A stretch of DNA of 64,000 nucleotides from Agrypnia vestita (GCA_016648135.1 JADDOH010004208.1:61379-125378), one strand, 5' to 3'; shown: positions 42,120-54,499, counted from the stretch's first letter. Numbers and translations: made by a program. The notes: generated from the letters alone by a model not told the origin.

Positions 42120-42900
42120 TATATTTAGATAGGTTTTCAAAAGGGGCTGGGCGATCTGTTCCAACCAATGCACAGACACGATTTTTTTTGGCGCCACCCG
42201 GAGACCCAATCAGCTGGTGTTAAGCATTCCCTCCAGCGCAGCGGGAACATCCCAAAACGGAGATTATATAATGCCCGACGCAGCCACCGAGCAAGGGAGT
42301 TGGTTAGATTTTCTGTGAGAGGAGTACGTACGTCAGGGAGCTCTATGAACGAGGTTCGTTAGAAAATTCGGCGAGTGAAGGACGCCAGGAAGTTGTGCGG
42401 GAGGTTTGAGAGGAGAGCTGATGGAGCGCTACGTCGGAAGTCTCGAGAGGGAGGAGAGCCTGCAATAGTCGGCAGAGAGAAGCAACAAAGGGCTAGCAGG
42501 TGGATTGAGTAGCCTGCTTAGGGCCCAGGAAGACAGGGAAACCCAAGAAGAAAACAAGAAGAAAGAACACAAGCAGAGAGGGGAAGGACGACGCCAGGTG
42601 GACTGCAGTGACCACCAGGAGTCATAATCTCCGGGTAGAACGACGAGAACTTCGTTCGAGACGCTGCACTGGAGGACGCGACTCGCCCCAGGATAGTTAA
42701 GGTAGTTTTAATTTAATTTTAAGCATTCAACCCTTCTCATTCGTGTTAATTTTGTGTCCAAATTTTTCGTTTTCTCGTTCGTATTTTCGTATGTATTCCA
42801 ACCTGCCTAAACATTTTGTGTAAAATAAATTAGAATCAATTGAATTTCCGCGAGTCTCATTTTCCCTCCCCGCTTCCTTATCTTGTGGCTAAAATAAATT
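42120..42900. other. GC- and purine-rich block, unassigned
   Basis: 42120-42700 is GC-rich and purine-rich (many gagaggagag words), with no intact frame; then AT-rich with aaaataaattag and aaaataaattggg (possible polyadenylation words). It could be the leader or LTR of a retroelement or a noncoding exon. No PBS, paired LTR or coding part is seen. Confidence 0.3.
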
Positions 42901-42980
42901 GGGTGGTGGTTAATGTTAGTAACCGATCGCATTTTTTTCCGCGGAGCGGATAAAAAAATAAACCGAGTCGTGTTATGTTC

Positions 42981-43944
42981 AATTATAAAAGTATTATGGT
43001 GGTAGGTCTATTTAATCCACAGTCGCCTCTATGAAATGATGGGGCGCTATCACCACACATTTTTTTAAATTTATTTCAAAAAATCCTTGTTTACAATATA
43101 TAGGTACTTAATAATAATTTTAAGATAAGATTACTCAATTTTTTTTTTGATATATTTGTGGATTATGCCACTCTACTAGGCTACGCCTGTCCCAGAGTGG
43201 CGTTATAGAACACAATTATAATATTTTTTTGAATTCGTCAATAATATTGGTTTTCATAAGGTAATAATTATGTATCTACAAAGTATCAAGTGCAATGTTA
43301 GTGATAGGTTGAGTGAGTCATAAGTCCAAGTGTAAATATGTGTAGAATATTGTTTAATGTAAAAAGGGTTAAAATTTTGTTTTATTTATAGACATTATTA
43401 TGCAATTACAGTAAGTAAATTTTCAGTTGCTGTTCTACTTTTAGAGGTAAGCCAGTTGTTTGCTAAAGCTTTTATTTTATTGAGTATATTCTGATTGTCG
43501 GGAAGTCTGTTTTAAATATGTTAAATATTTTAGGCCCTATGTATGAGTAATTTTTCTGTCCATGTGTTGTCTTAGTTTTTGGTATATCGTCAAGGTTTCG
43601 TAATGCTTGTCTAGTATTATGTGTCTATTAGTGAGTGAGTGAGTATTATGTTGTCTAGTATTATGTGTCTAGTATTTGTTCATATTTCTTTAAGGAAATG
43701 CTTCAAGAGTAAATGGATCTATCATAATAAAATTGATTAAAAGCCTGTTTAGCTATGGGTTTTGCAAAATGATTTAATAAGTTTACGTTAAATTTAGCAA
43801 AATCGAGAGCAAATACGAAATTCGTGTACTGGGGCCTCTTAAGGTAAAATATTACGTTAATTTATATCAATTATAAAAGCATTATGGTGGTAGTTCTATT
43901 TAATCCGACCTGTCGCCTCTATGAAATGATGGGGCGCTATCACC
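42981..43944. repeat. 77-bp direct repeats 890 bp apart
   Basis: caattataaaagtattatgg (42981) and ctctatgaaatgatggggcg plus ctatcacc recur at 43869-43944 with few changes. The ~810 bases between them contain no recognised gene and could be an insertion or duplicated segment. Confidence 0.7.
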
Positions 43945-44079
43945 TCTCATTTAATCGGTAATTTGTACTTGCATTTACGGGCGGCTGCACTGGAGGAAGG
44001 AGTAGGGAAAGCAATCTCGGTACAGCGAGATCTCCAAATACCGAGATCTCGCGAGATCAAGATTAATCCTAACTATTTT

Positions 44080-44215
44080 TTTACTGAAGGGGAACATGCG
44101 ATCTTACTTGGAATAGAACGAGGGTTTGAGCCAATAAAACTAGCCGTCGAAGTTATATATCGCCAAGATTCGGACCTAATAACTGTGGAACGTACTTTTA
44201 TGATCCGGAAATAAG
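44080..44215 (+). pseudogene. hAT transposase fragment
   Basis: EPIKLAVEVIYRQDSDLITV followed by ERTF resembles the LxPxKxAVExLxRRDxxLLTAD-type segment of BED-finger hAT transposases. It continues only to the stop at about 44214. The rest of the RNase H-like domain is missing. Confidence 0.55.
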
Positions 44216-44369
44216 AAGACCTAAAAAACGACTCTTACAATAAAATTTGTTAAGTCTTCGAGAAAACGCATATTCAACGATGCAACAATCAGTGATCTAT
44301 GATTCTTGTGAAGTTATTTTCAAAAACATGCATAGAAATCAAACATATTAATTTGTTTAACTGTTAATG

Positions 44370-44640
44370 GTTACGGATATTTTATACGAACCGTATATTT
44401 TTCCGAGAAACGATTTTCGACGTTTCGTTGAATTGGTATTCAACGTCATCAGGAGGATGACCTATACCCGCGGAGGTATAGGGCGGACTGATTAATGCAC
44501 TTTGTTGAGAAGTATTCTTCTTCTACGGTAGAGGTCGCCTGTGTGCAATACGTACTAGTTACGTCGGCGGACTTTTTTTTTGAAATAGAGTGGTAGGTAC
44601 TAAAATCATTATCCTTTTTATTTATCTTTATCACAAAAAG
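44370..44640 (-). mobile_element. Penelope C-terminal and terminal-repeat fragment
   Basis: Minus frame KSADVTSTYCTQATSTVEEE matches the frame at 63055-63110, downstream of the endonuclease. The hammerhead-like motif at 44416-44455 (minus) reads CTGATGA, extra C, GTTGAAT/ATTCAAC, GAAACGTC; helix I only 2 bp. Confidence 0.65.
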
Positions 44641-44974
44641 TAAGTAAGTACCATTATATTACAACTTGTAAAATTAAAATAATTATTAATCTCGCCAATA
44701 CCGAGATCTCGCGAGATCTCGACTTGGCTAAAATCACGTGAGATTGCATTCCTTAGGTAGGAGGAAATGTTGATTGTGAATTGAAACATTTACAGTTGGC
44801 TGACTTCTCTATTTACAAAAGATTGACAAAAAATACTAATGTTAGTGATAAAAAAATACTAATGTTAAAATAAGTGGACGCGAGGTAGTTTTAAGATGGC
44901 TAAGCGAACTCCCGAGAAGTTAAATATTGTATAAGCTGGAGCTGTCTGACTGGGCGGTCCCTCTGTCGTGATTA

Positions 44975-45835
44975 GTGATGAGATCGCTCTGTACTAAGTA
45001 CTACAATGTAGCACTACATTTTACTGAAGTGTACACTTCACACGTTTTTAAGTGAACTGCACACTACTAACAACACACACTAAAAACAACACATACCTCA
45101 AACTTCAAACTGCACACTTCAAATAGTACACTTTAAAGTGCACACTCAGTAAAAATTTGAAGTGTGAATTTTTTAATATGTGAAATTTTTGACTCATATT
45201 TTTGCGAAGTTGATGTTGATAAAAATAAATAATTGACGGAGGTTTTGATGAGGATAAAACGGTAGAAATAGAAATACAAATAGTTATCTTTTAAATTTAT
45301 TTTCATGTTATGTAGGTACTTTATTATTATTCATTTTCTTTATATAATTTTTTATTATTTTGATTATCTATACTTCGATTTTTAAATTTAATTTTGTACA
45401 TTTGTGAAGAAGCCATTGGCTTTGAAACATGTTGAATTTTTTTCAATAAAAAAGTGGTGTATACAAAGTTAATTTCTATAAATTATAATGAATGAAGAAA
45501 AGTTTGGAAACTGAAATAACCCCTCCTCCCTCCATAAATTTGAAAATTTTGGCACTGAATGATGAAATTTTTGGAAACTGAAACAAATCCCTTCCTCCAT
45601 GGATTTAAAAAAATTCTAGCAGTACACTTTTCAAGTAGTGCTTCTTATAGGTCATTATAGTAGATATAATTTTATAGTATTAGAATTAGTCCACTTCATG
45701 TAGTTTATTGAGGTAAATGAAGTGTGTAATGTTTCGGTACTTATTACAAATGTGGCGCACACTTTGTAGTCTTCAAACTGGTGAACGTGTGCGTATTGTA
45801 GTTTTCACTTTGAAATGTAGTTTCAAGAGTGGTAT
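44975..45835 (+). repeat. Family E repeat, copy 2, interrupted
   Basis: Starts agatcgctctgtactaagta, ends ttgaaatgtagtttcaagag. A Penelope 3' fragment (45270-45490) splits it, so it is older than that insertion. Confidence 0.7.
45270..45490 (+). mobile_element. Penelope 3' region, 5'-truncated
   Basis: aatagttatcttttaaattt and ctatacttcgatttttaaat and gaagaagccattggctttga align with 30350-30545. The hammerhead-like core reads TTGTGAA here, so it is decayed. Confidence 0.7.
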
Positions 45836-46224
45836 GAGAGTGGTGGTATTTTCTTCCTCCAGTTATTTAGTTCCCTATAGTGATGGTCAAACCGTTATTT
45901 TAACCGGTTATTTTCGGTGCAGTTATTTGGGATTTGTATCTGATTGTACTGATGATTGGTAGCTAATATATAACTTTTGTTTAGTGCCGATGGTAACCCA
46001 TCAAACTGCAAAAAATCAGTTGCGAATCATGGACGCAATTGATATAAATCCCAAAAAACGGTTAGTGTGTCACCGGTTAAAATACCATCACTAGTTCCCT
46101 AGGTATCCGCTGCCTGCCTCCTGTTGACTTCCTCGAGGGTCAGTTACCGACAGTTGTTACGCCAGACGTCGGATGGCTCTCTAGATGGCGCTAGTATGCA
46201 CTTTTATCACGCGCCACCACAGAA

Positions 46225-46600
46225 GTCTCGGTCTCATGCAAATTCGAGGCTCTCCAGATGTGGCTCTATAGACGCATATTGAAAGTTTCCTGGATGGATA
46301 GAGTGACGAAAGTTTAAGTCCTCCAGCATACAGAAAAAGACCGAGAAGTGCTGCGGACTATCAAGACAAGAAAGCTGGAGTATCTCGAACATGTTATGAG
46401 AGGACCAAAATATAGTCTGAACCAACTCAACATCCAGGGGAAAATAAGTGGTAAAAGAAGCGTTTGAAGACGCCGCATCTCACGGCTGCGTTACTTGAGG
46501 GACTGGTATAAGTGTAACTCGACTGAGTTGTTCCGCGCGGCGGTAAATAAAGTCGTAATCGTCAGAATGAATACCGACCTCCGATAGAAGATGGCATCAC
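46225..46600 (+). pseudogene. LINE C-terminal tail, decayed
   Basis: EALQMWLYRRILKVSWMD, a stop, then LEYLEHVMRGPKYSLNQLN, RRRISRLRYLRDW and ELFRAAVNKVV. Same family region as 15907-16386 but with stops at about 46314 and 46465. Confidence 0.7.
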
Positions 46601-46623
46601 AAGAAGAAAAAGAACAACAAGAA

Positions 46624-46820
46624 GTCTCATAGACTAACTAACTAACTAACTAAACATCACGCCTTTTCCTCTCAGAGATAGGCGGATAAGATAGAACGTC
46701 ATATTTTTCTATCTTGGCACATCACTTCTGCTTCATATTCATCTTATTGATACATCTTCATATTCATCGTATTCATACATCTTCTCGTGCAAACTCTACA
46801 TCTGTTGAAGCTATTTATAT
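46624..46820 (-). mobile_element. TTAG-tailed LINE 3' end, decayed
   Basis: actaactaactaactaacta precedes catcacgccttttcctc, as at 37105 and 52200. No coding frame remains. It abuts the LINE tail of another family (46225-46600). Confidence 0.6.
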
Positions 46821-47198
46821 GCGAAACATATATGGAAGAATTTATAGGGTGGCCACAGGACTTATGACCTATGTTAGCTCTCTTAAGTGATGTAATATTA
46901 ATCGACTCTACTGTATGAAGATTATCAAAATTTTAAAAGTTGTGTAAATATTCTCTATATAAGTGAGAGCAGATCTCGTTGTAGACTGTTTTCAAACGTT
47001 TGTTAGTGTGGCATAACACAGCAGGATGGGCAGCAGGTTCGGCCGGGATTCAAAGGGAACGGCAGTGAAGAGGATCCACCACATACCTGTGGCAGGCTTT
47101 ATGAGCAATACCTCTCATATCGACCCTACACTTTCGCCACCCAGTCCAGCATTTTTTTAATGCTAAAGTGTTAATTCTCCTCACGGTACTTAAACTCA

Positions 47199-47780
47199 TA
47201 CCGCACCCCCGCTCAAATATTGTCACAACAACACAACAAGTGAGTCTGAGAATGCAATCCCGATCCCGCGAGATCGGGATCCCGCGAGATCTCGAGGCAT
47301 TTTACGAGATCAATCCCGAACCGAAAAATCGGACGGGATTATCGGGGCTGATCAAAATTTTTTATATTTTGTATGTTTAATTGTGCATGTCTATAGAGCT
47401 TTTAGCAAGTACTTAAAAATTATGTTCATGTCACATTCAAATAATGAAAATTGCTTTGAATAATATTTGCTGTATTTTATCAACCTAACATAGTAATAAA
47501 AACTTCTACTAACTCTACCTACTACATTGACTGATTGATGCTTGGAAAAACGCCTACAAAAACTTTAATGCAATGATTAATAATTAAAATTTTGTTTGAA
47601 TTGCTAATATAAAAATGCAAGGCATTGTAAACAACAAAAAACATAAAAGCAACCGGGATCCCGATCCCTAGGGATCCCGCGGGATTGGAAATTCTAATCT
47701 CGAGGGATCCCGAAAGGGCAATCCCGACTCGGGATTGCATTCCCTAGTTGTGACACTATTTGAGCGGGGTGCGATATAAA
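47199..47780. mobile_element. hAT-like MITE inside outer inverted arms
   Basis: Inner tips gaatgcaatcccga and tcgggattgcattccc, with ATCCCGCGGGAT/GATCTCG-type palindromes between. Outer arms accgcacccccgctcaaata and its complement at 47755-47778 enclose it. The words relate to 44003-44757. Confidence 0.65.
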
Positions 47781-47784
47781 AGGC

Positions 47785-48230
47785 GTCCACAAAAAATCAC
47801 TTCACTGTCCAACACGTGCAAGAATGAGGTGGGAGAAACCTTATTTATTTGTTTATTAAATAGGATGAAAATAACATCTACACATGGAATACAATGAAGT
47901 TCATAAAGAAATGATTATACAATAACTTAAACAATACCAGAAATAGAATGACACATAATGACTAGAAAGAAGAAGATATTTTTTTAACAGCCGCAGTGCT
48001 AAGAGCGATCACATAATATGCGTGTGTCAATAAAATCAAAAGCGTGGGACGGTTAATCTAATCTTCTTGTGTAATTTCAATTATATATAAATTGTAACCT
48101 CAATTAATCCGCAGTAAATTTAGTATAAAAGACTGAGTATTTTTGCCCATTTGTATTGGATCACTGGAAGATTCCATAGGCAGGGCAGGGATTTTTCCTT
48201 CCTACCACGAAATTGGTATTCTTCAATCAA
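47785..48230. other. No recognisable gene
   Basis: AT-rich, nothing coding. ttatttatttgtttattaaatagg near 47842 may be a LINE tail remnant. Confidence 0.35.
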
Positions 48231-48234
48231 CCAA

Positions 48235-49020
48235 TTAGCGAAGGGAAAAACTACATTTCAAAATGAAGACTACAACACACACACGTTCACCAGTTTGAAG
48301 ACTACAAAGTGTACACTACAATAGTAAAAACTAAAAATGTAGTAAAAACTACTTGAAGTGAAGAAATTGTAGTACTACGAAATGAAGTGAAGTAAATGAA
48401 GTGAAGTAAGTGAAGTGAAGTAATTGAAGTGAAGTAAATAAAGTGAAGTAATTGTAATAATAATGAAGTGAAGTAATGAAATGAAGTAATAGTGAAGTAA
48501 ATTTTTAAATGAAGTGAAGTAATTATAATATTAATGAAGTGAAGTAATGAAATGAAGTAAATTTTTAAATGAAGTGAAGTATTTTTTTCCCAAAAAATTT
48601 CGATTCGATTCCAAAAAGTTTTCAAACCATGGGGGGAGGTAGTTACAATTTCCAGAGATTTCTTCGTTTAGCTACATCAACTACCCAAAAATTTCTTCAT
48701 GAGTCCCAAAATTTTTCAAAAAACCATGGGGGGGGGGGGGTTGTTACAGTTTCCAGAGATTTCTTCATATATCTACATCAATTTTCCAAAAATTTCACGT
48801 AAAAAATGCACTATTTAAAGTATATACTTTCGATAACTTTGAAGTGTATATACTTTGTAGTGTTCGCTTTGAAATGAAGTGTACTATTTGAAGTTTATAC
48901 TTTCAATAACTTTGGTGTTTGTAGTTTGTAGTGTGCACTACACATCAAAGTGTGCGAAGTGTGCACTTCAATGTAGTGTGGTACTACATTGTAGTAGTGA
49001 GTACAGAGCGGATCCATCAC
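48235..49020 (-). repeat. Family E repeat, copy 3, with expanded GAAGTGAAGTAA tract
   Basis: On the minus strand it starts gatggatccgctctgtactc and ends atgtagtttttcccttcgct. 48355-48590 is a degenerate tandem tract of gaagtgaagtaa-type words, absent or short in copies 1 and 2. The 107-codon minus frame across the tract is a product of the repeat. Confidence 0.75.
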
Positions 49021-49024
49021 TACA

Positions 49025-50590
49025 ACCAATGCGGTAATTTTTACCGACGCTCCAATGAAACGAATATTAACGTTTTTTTTTATAATTGAAATTGAAATTG
49101 AAATGAAGACGGAAAAAATTATAGAAAATTCAAAACTAAATTGAAAAATCTTCTACAAAAAATCATCACAATAACGCAATGAAAAAAATCTTACCAAAAA
49201 CAATCAATATATACATCCTTTTAAATATTATTACAGTACCTTCTTAATTTTTATTTTTTATAACTTAATTTAACGTTTCCTTGTGTATATCTTATTTACT
49301 TAATCTAATGTCTTACTTTTTTGTCTTCTTGCATTGTTTAAACACTTAATTTAATGTCTTAATTTTTACAATTTAATGTAATGTTTCTTTGTCTATATCT
49401 TACTTATTTAATGTAATGTCTTACACTAACGATTACATTAACAATAGATATATACAAATAACTATGAAAATGCTCCCACTTTTAAACACGAGAATAAATT
49501 CTCATTTAAAAGTAGGTAATAGTGTAATATAAATGTGTATTAATTATATTATATTGAATACACTCTTTTGTTTGTACATTTACCAAATAAATATAATTAA
49601 AAAAAAATATATAAAAAATTATCGTTTTCTTACACATCCTTCTTAATTATTTACTATTTTTATTTAAGTTCAATATCCTTCTTATTGTGTTTATTGCAAA
49701 TAGCATTGTATTTTATAGAATGCATCTTCGAGGGATTAAAGCAATCTATATATTGAGAAAAATGTATTAATTGACTGCCTTGTTCTATTTAAATTTATTG
49801 GTCGAATCATTTTCCTGTACGGATCTTGAAAAGGCAATCGGCTTTTTCAGTCAGCTATTAGTTAATTAAAATCACGCAGGGCTGTGAAAAGTCACATGAG
49901 TAATGCAACATCGAATCGATTTTAAACATGAATCCTTGAAGCTATGAATTTTAGTAGCAACCGTGACCCCAGAATGTCAACATAAATTGCAAGTAAAAAA
50001 ACAGATTCTGCTATAATTGTAATCAATTTAAGATAATCGTTTACTTTGTAATATTTTTGAACAAAAAAGACATCTCAACAGGCCATTCAGTCATAAAAGA
50101 CCCACAAAGTGGAGCAATTTTCTTCATTTTTAAAACATAGAAGGTTTGGTAATTTATTAATCAATTATATAATTTAGTTTGTGACATTTTAACAAGATAT
50201 TCGTATTTAAAATACATGTAACCAGATGAATAAATTTTTAAATGAGATATTTCCGTATAAAAATGTGATAAAAAGAGAAGATATGAGAAAAAATGGTGAA
50301 ATTCGCTCATTCTGCTAGACGATCGCATTAAGGTAGCCGTACAATATTTTAAACCACATTTCCGTACATATAACCATATTTCCATCAATTTTAACCATAT
50401 TTCCATAAATAGTTTCGTCTCTATGAGACATCTATAATATATTTCAATTGTGTAGAATTATAATATTTTTTCTTCAATTAAGTAAATGATTTTGTGGTGA
50501 CATTATTAATTTAATTATCAAGTATATATTTTGACTTCACTACTAATCTATCTACTTTGTTGACTGTGTTGTTGTAGTTGTGTAGTGTAC
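49025..50590. other. No recognisable gene
   Basis: AT-rich; contains taatgtcttac-like repeated words at 49250-49430. No supported coding region. Confidence 0.4.
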
Positions 50591-50659
50591 TGTAGTTGAC
50601 TGTGACAACTAAGTTGAAAACAAAGTATATTCTAATCATATTATACATTTATTTATTAT

Positions 50660-51060
50660 GGTCAAAGCGCATTTTTAATAAGTGTAATCTGGACAGCAAA
50701 AATGCTGTCCAGATCCAGAAGTTAAAGAATATCTTATCAAGAGCGCTTAGAATATTTTCATGTAGACAAATTGGAAGTTGGAAGACTAATTGCTGACCCA
50801 ATATATCTTTATAATATAATTAATGGTAACATTGATTCAGATATTTCTGTCGAAAACTTAACTTTGAATGTTCCTAGTCGCTGACTTAGGACATATATGT
50901 AATACATTTTGTCTATCAATTTTCAATAACAATATGGCCCACTTTAATTCTACATCTAGAATTTTGAGGTCATACAACAAAATAAAAAAATAAAAATCGT
51001 GCTCATTGACATATTTCAAGACAGTTTCCATGAATACAAGAGAACTTTTTTTATTTTAAT
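50660..51060 (+). pseudogene. LINE C-terminal fragment, decayed
   Basis: LEVGRLIADPIYLYNIINGN, then VENLTLNVPSR and a stop, then NSTSRILRSYNKI and FQDSFHEYKR. This matches the LExRRxxADLxxLYKxxNG…NVPxR region of jockey/CR1 polyproteins. Several stops. Confidence 0.6.
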
Positions 51061-51297
51061 TGATTTAATTCATGGTAATTTCTGTAAGGTTAAATGCAGT
51101 TCTTATATTATATATACATATCAGATTAAACATTTTTTTTAAATACTTGGTAGTCACGTAGACTTCATCATAAAGAGAAGCTCTTGAGTCTGATGATGGA
51201 GCCACAGTTCGTATTCCTTATTATAATATATAGGTACATAGTATATACAAGTTATTAATACAGTATTGGAGTTATTTTGAAAAAAGGTATAGGTTTA

Positions 51298-51560
51298 AGT
51301 GATTTGTGAATTTAAGTTTGATTTTAGGAAAATTAAATTTTTTTTGATTTGCTCTGAGAGGTTATGGATGCATCGTATCTCGATAGGTAAGTTATTATTG
51401 TAATTAATGGCTTTATAAATATAGTGATGCTGCATTTGAGTTGTTTTACATTTAGGCATTATAAATTGGTTTCCATTTCTCATAAGTTTGAAATATTCCT
51501 GGTTTTCTGTAAAGTTTCTTTCTTTACATATTTTTAATATGGAAACTGGCTGAAAATATC
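51298..51560 (-). pseudogene. LINE C-terminal fragment
   Basis: Minus frame ILKICKERNFTENQEYFKLM then RNGNQFIMPKCKTTQMQHHY and IYKAINYNNNLPIEIR, ending at a stop near 51295. RNxxxFxxPxxxT…ALxxxNxLPxxIR is the usual end of CR1/jockey-type polyproteins. Confidence 0.65.
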
Positions 51561-52199
51561 ATCTTCTATTACCAAACTTGCGAAATTAGCTGTTTAGTCT
51601 CTTTGTTCAATCTCACTCTGTTTAAGCTCACTTTATAACATCACTTTTTTCTGTTCTTTCTTGTGTATGTTTTAGCCTTTACTTTTTATGTCTAGATATG
51701 TTTATTATGTTTACATTTAAGTGATGAAAAGCATTTTTACACTTATCGTATTACAATTGTATTACCATATTATGTGTTTTTTATTGTTTGTGAACCATTC
51801 AAAAATAAATAAATAAATCGTTTTAATCAATTTTATCAAATCCATGGGATTAATTTTTTTTTCATTTTTCGTTGATTCACAGGGTCCCGTTTGTTAAAAT
51901 GCACATCCCTTAAGCATTTCAACTTCTGCTCCATATAGAGAAGATGCAAGTCGGCTGTCTGTCTGCTCGCCGCAGCATCCAGCTGAGGGAAGAGCGGGCT
52001 TGAAGAACTGACCCGTTCAGTTCCAGCCGGCGCTAGCAAAACTGCAGGTGCCTATTGGCAAAATTGCATTTCAAAATGATAAATTATTTCAAAATCTGAA
52101 GTCGTTGAGAAAAAATAAAAGATTAGACACTGTGAAAAAAATCTTTACTAGCAGTGTACTTATTTACAAGATTTGAAATTTAGTTATTAGTTTTTAAAA

Positions 52200-52700
52200 A
52201 CTAACTAACTAACTAACTTACCATCACGCTGTTTCCCTGTGGGGGTAGGCAGAGAGGATAGAGCGCCATTCTCTTCTGTCCTGACATACAACTTTGGCTT
52301 CATCTACATTCATGCATCTTCGCATGCAAGCTCGACGGTTGTTGAGGCTTCTAACAGGACCATCTTCCAGTATCTGGTTAATCTGGTCATGCCACGTCTT
52401 CCGTGGTCGCCCTCTCTTTCTGGCGCCGTCAACACTTGCATCATATATCTTTCTTACCATTCTTTCCTCATTCATTCGCTCAACATGCCCAAACCACCTG
52501 AGCGACCCTATTTTTATTTTCTGTATTATGCTACGATCAGCTTTACATTAATTCCTAATATCTTCATTCTTTACTCTATCATACATGGATTTAAAACACA
52601 TACACCTAAGGGACCTCATCTCCACTGCATTCAATCTACTTTCGTTCCTCTTCTGCCAGCTCCAGGCTGATCAATTGAAGAGCAAATTGAAAGAACATCT
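52200..52700 (-). pseudogene. TTAG-tailed LINE 3' end, best copy
   Basis: Minus frame 52475-52224: MNEERMVRKIYDASVDGARK, then KRGRPRKTWHDQINQILEDG and CMRRCMNVDEAKVVCQDRRE, a typical LINE C terminus ending W(R)xxxxAYPHRETA. The + strand edge starts aactaactaactaactta, i.e. (TTAG)n after the stop on the coding strand. The open + frame at 52239-52670 is its antisense shadow. Confidence 0.8.
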
Positions 52701-52704
52701 ATAT

Positions 52705-53155
52705 GAACTGAACTAGACACCATTACCTTCAAAGTCAAAGACGTTCACTCTACTACTTCATCCTAGATATATAATATAATATAAAATAATAAAATGCAAG
52801 TAATTAAATGTAAATTCATAGTTCCTTGTCCGAGCACAAGAGCAATGCTCTTAAATGGAGAGAAACTATGAATAACACAATTGTGTAATAAATATTATAT
52901 TGAAAAATAAAAAACTTTAAAAATGCTAATACTTTTTTTGATGCCACACAATCATTAACTCGTGCATAATTCATAGACGTCCCACAGATTATGTTGGTCA
53001 CGTCTTCGCTGAACGTTGCCGTGTTCAATTGTCTTGTACGTAGAGTGTTGAGGCAGGTCGATGAATAACTTAGTCCGTTACAATCTTCAAAATGGAGGCC
53101 GATTGTACTATTTCCACTCACTCAGGTGTCGAGGTGTTATCGTGTTGTGGCGGTA
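52705..53155. other. No recognisable gene
   Basis: AT-rich; a 101-codon minus frame at 52816-53121 has no family resemblance. Confidence 0.4.
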
Positions 53156-53159
53156 CTTT

Positions 53160-53440
53160 TCAGATACATACTATGTTTAACTGTAACTGGTTGCGGATAA
53201 AACACGAACCCTATGTTTTTCCGAGAAACGATTCTCGACGTTTCGTTGAATGCTTATTCAAAGTCTTCAGGAGGACGACCTTTACCCGTGGAGGTAGAGG
53301 GCGGACTGATTACTGCTTTCGTGGCCGTAAATTATATGCACTTTGGTGTGTGTTCACTTCTTCTACAATGTAGGTCGCCAGTGTGCAATATGTAATAGTA
53401 CTATTGTACGACCGTAATAACGACCTTAACTCTTTACATA
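53160..53440 (-). mobile_element. Penelope terminal fragment with hammerhead-like motif
   Basis: aactgtaactggttgcggat and cccgtggaggtagagggcgg match 44480 and 63170 regions. The motif at 53234-53274 (minus) has CTCCTGAAGA, an extra C, a weakened helix II (CTTTGAAT/ATTCAACG), GAAACGTC and GAG (3-bp helix I with CTC). Confidence 0.6.
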
Positions 53441-53444
53441 CCAT

Positions 53445-53910
53445 GTTCTTGTCTTTCATACTTCCCATCGAAATTTTTCTCACAAGCTACTGTATATGTA
53501 CGGTTTGAAGTTTCTATCCTTGTTCATAAGATAGGCATAGTCTAATGACAATTTTATTTATTTATTTATATGTGTGTGCATAGCACTTATGCCCAACGCG
53601 ATTGGCCGATCATGGGGATGGATAGGGGAAACTAAATAAGGGTTACAATGCCGCCAATGATCTTGAAGCACCTTCTGCGAACTTGGCAAAAAGGGATTGT
53701 TTGCGAAAAGGTTTGATATAATGCAACACAAATATTCGGGGTTCAACGATAGCTTTGAAACGACAACAAATGACCACGCACACTCGACGATAGCTAGATT
53801 TCAACTGTTTTAGGTAAAGGGCGAAGGAAAAGAAAGGGGAAGGGAGTCGACGTCAAAACGAACCAATTTCGCCTAGCGCCTGGATATCGGCAATACCGAA
53901 AAGCGACATC
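53445..53910. other. No recognisable gene
   Basis: Mixed composition; tttatttatttatttata at about 53550 may be a LINE tail. No coding frame supported. Confidence 0.35.
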
Positions 53911-53916
53911 GATAAA

Positions 53917-54305
53917 AAGTATATTTCTTAACAGTATTTAAAACATTACAGTTTAAATCAATGATATAATAAACTATCGATACGTTACAAGCGTGAAATC
54001 TTGGCAACTCAAAAGTAAGGTAAATTGCCTTACTTGCATTCGTTATCAAACGGACCTTCTTTGTGATTAGACGCGACGCGAGTCCCGGGGAAAAAGGAAC
54101 AAAGTATCGTACACTATTGCAAGAATGGGTATGTTATTTTAGTCACCGTGACTTCAAATTACCTGATTTTTACGTGATTACTTGATAATGTGATTTGTTG
54201 TGTTTTTCAATGCAATATTTACTACATATGAAAGCCGGCTAGTATGGAAATAACGTGTCTATATTATAAAACGTCAATGATTTAAATACTGTTAAGAAAA
54301 AGCAT
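53917..54305. mobile_element. Element G, ~390 bp with inverted ends
   Basis: tatatttcttaacagtattt at the left is mirrored by aatactgttaagaaaaagca at the right. The interior (53960-54150) is the inverted match of 10035-10210. Confidence 0.6.
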
Positions 54306-54499
54306 AAAGTAAAACAGTCATATCAAAATATCAACCACAAATTATAACAGACAAGTGATAAAATAACCCAGCAAATTATTAAAAACACAATTATGTTAAT
54401 ATAAATTATACACAGAAATTTGATTGAATAAAACATTATTATATATATTATACCAGCAGACCCGCCAGACCTTGTCATGTTGTCTGAACATTGTCTGGC

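Larger units (their letters stand above)
44003..44757 (+). mobile_element. hAT-like deletion derivative with palindromic GATCTCGCGAGATC
   Basis: tagggaaagcaatctcggta at the left and gattgcattccttaggt at the right give inverted tips (TAGGGAAWGCAATCTC). accgagatctcgcgagatc occurs near both ends (44040 and 44700). A hAT transposase remnant is inside and a Penelope end is nested at 44370-44640. Confidence 0.65.

Noticed and set aside
48302..48625. 107-codon minus frame
   Set aside because: Translation of a GAAGTGAAGTAA simple tract.
52239..52670. 143-codon plus frame
   Set aside because: Antisense to a recognisable LINE C terminus on the minus strand.
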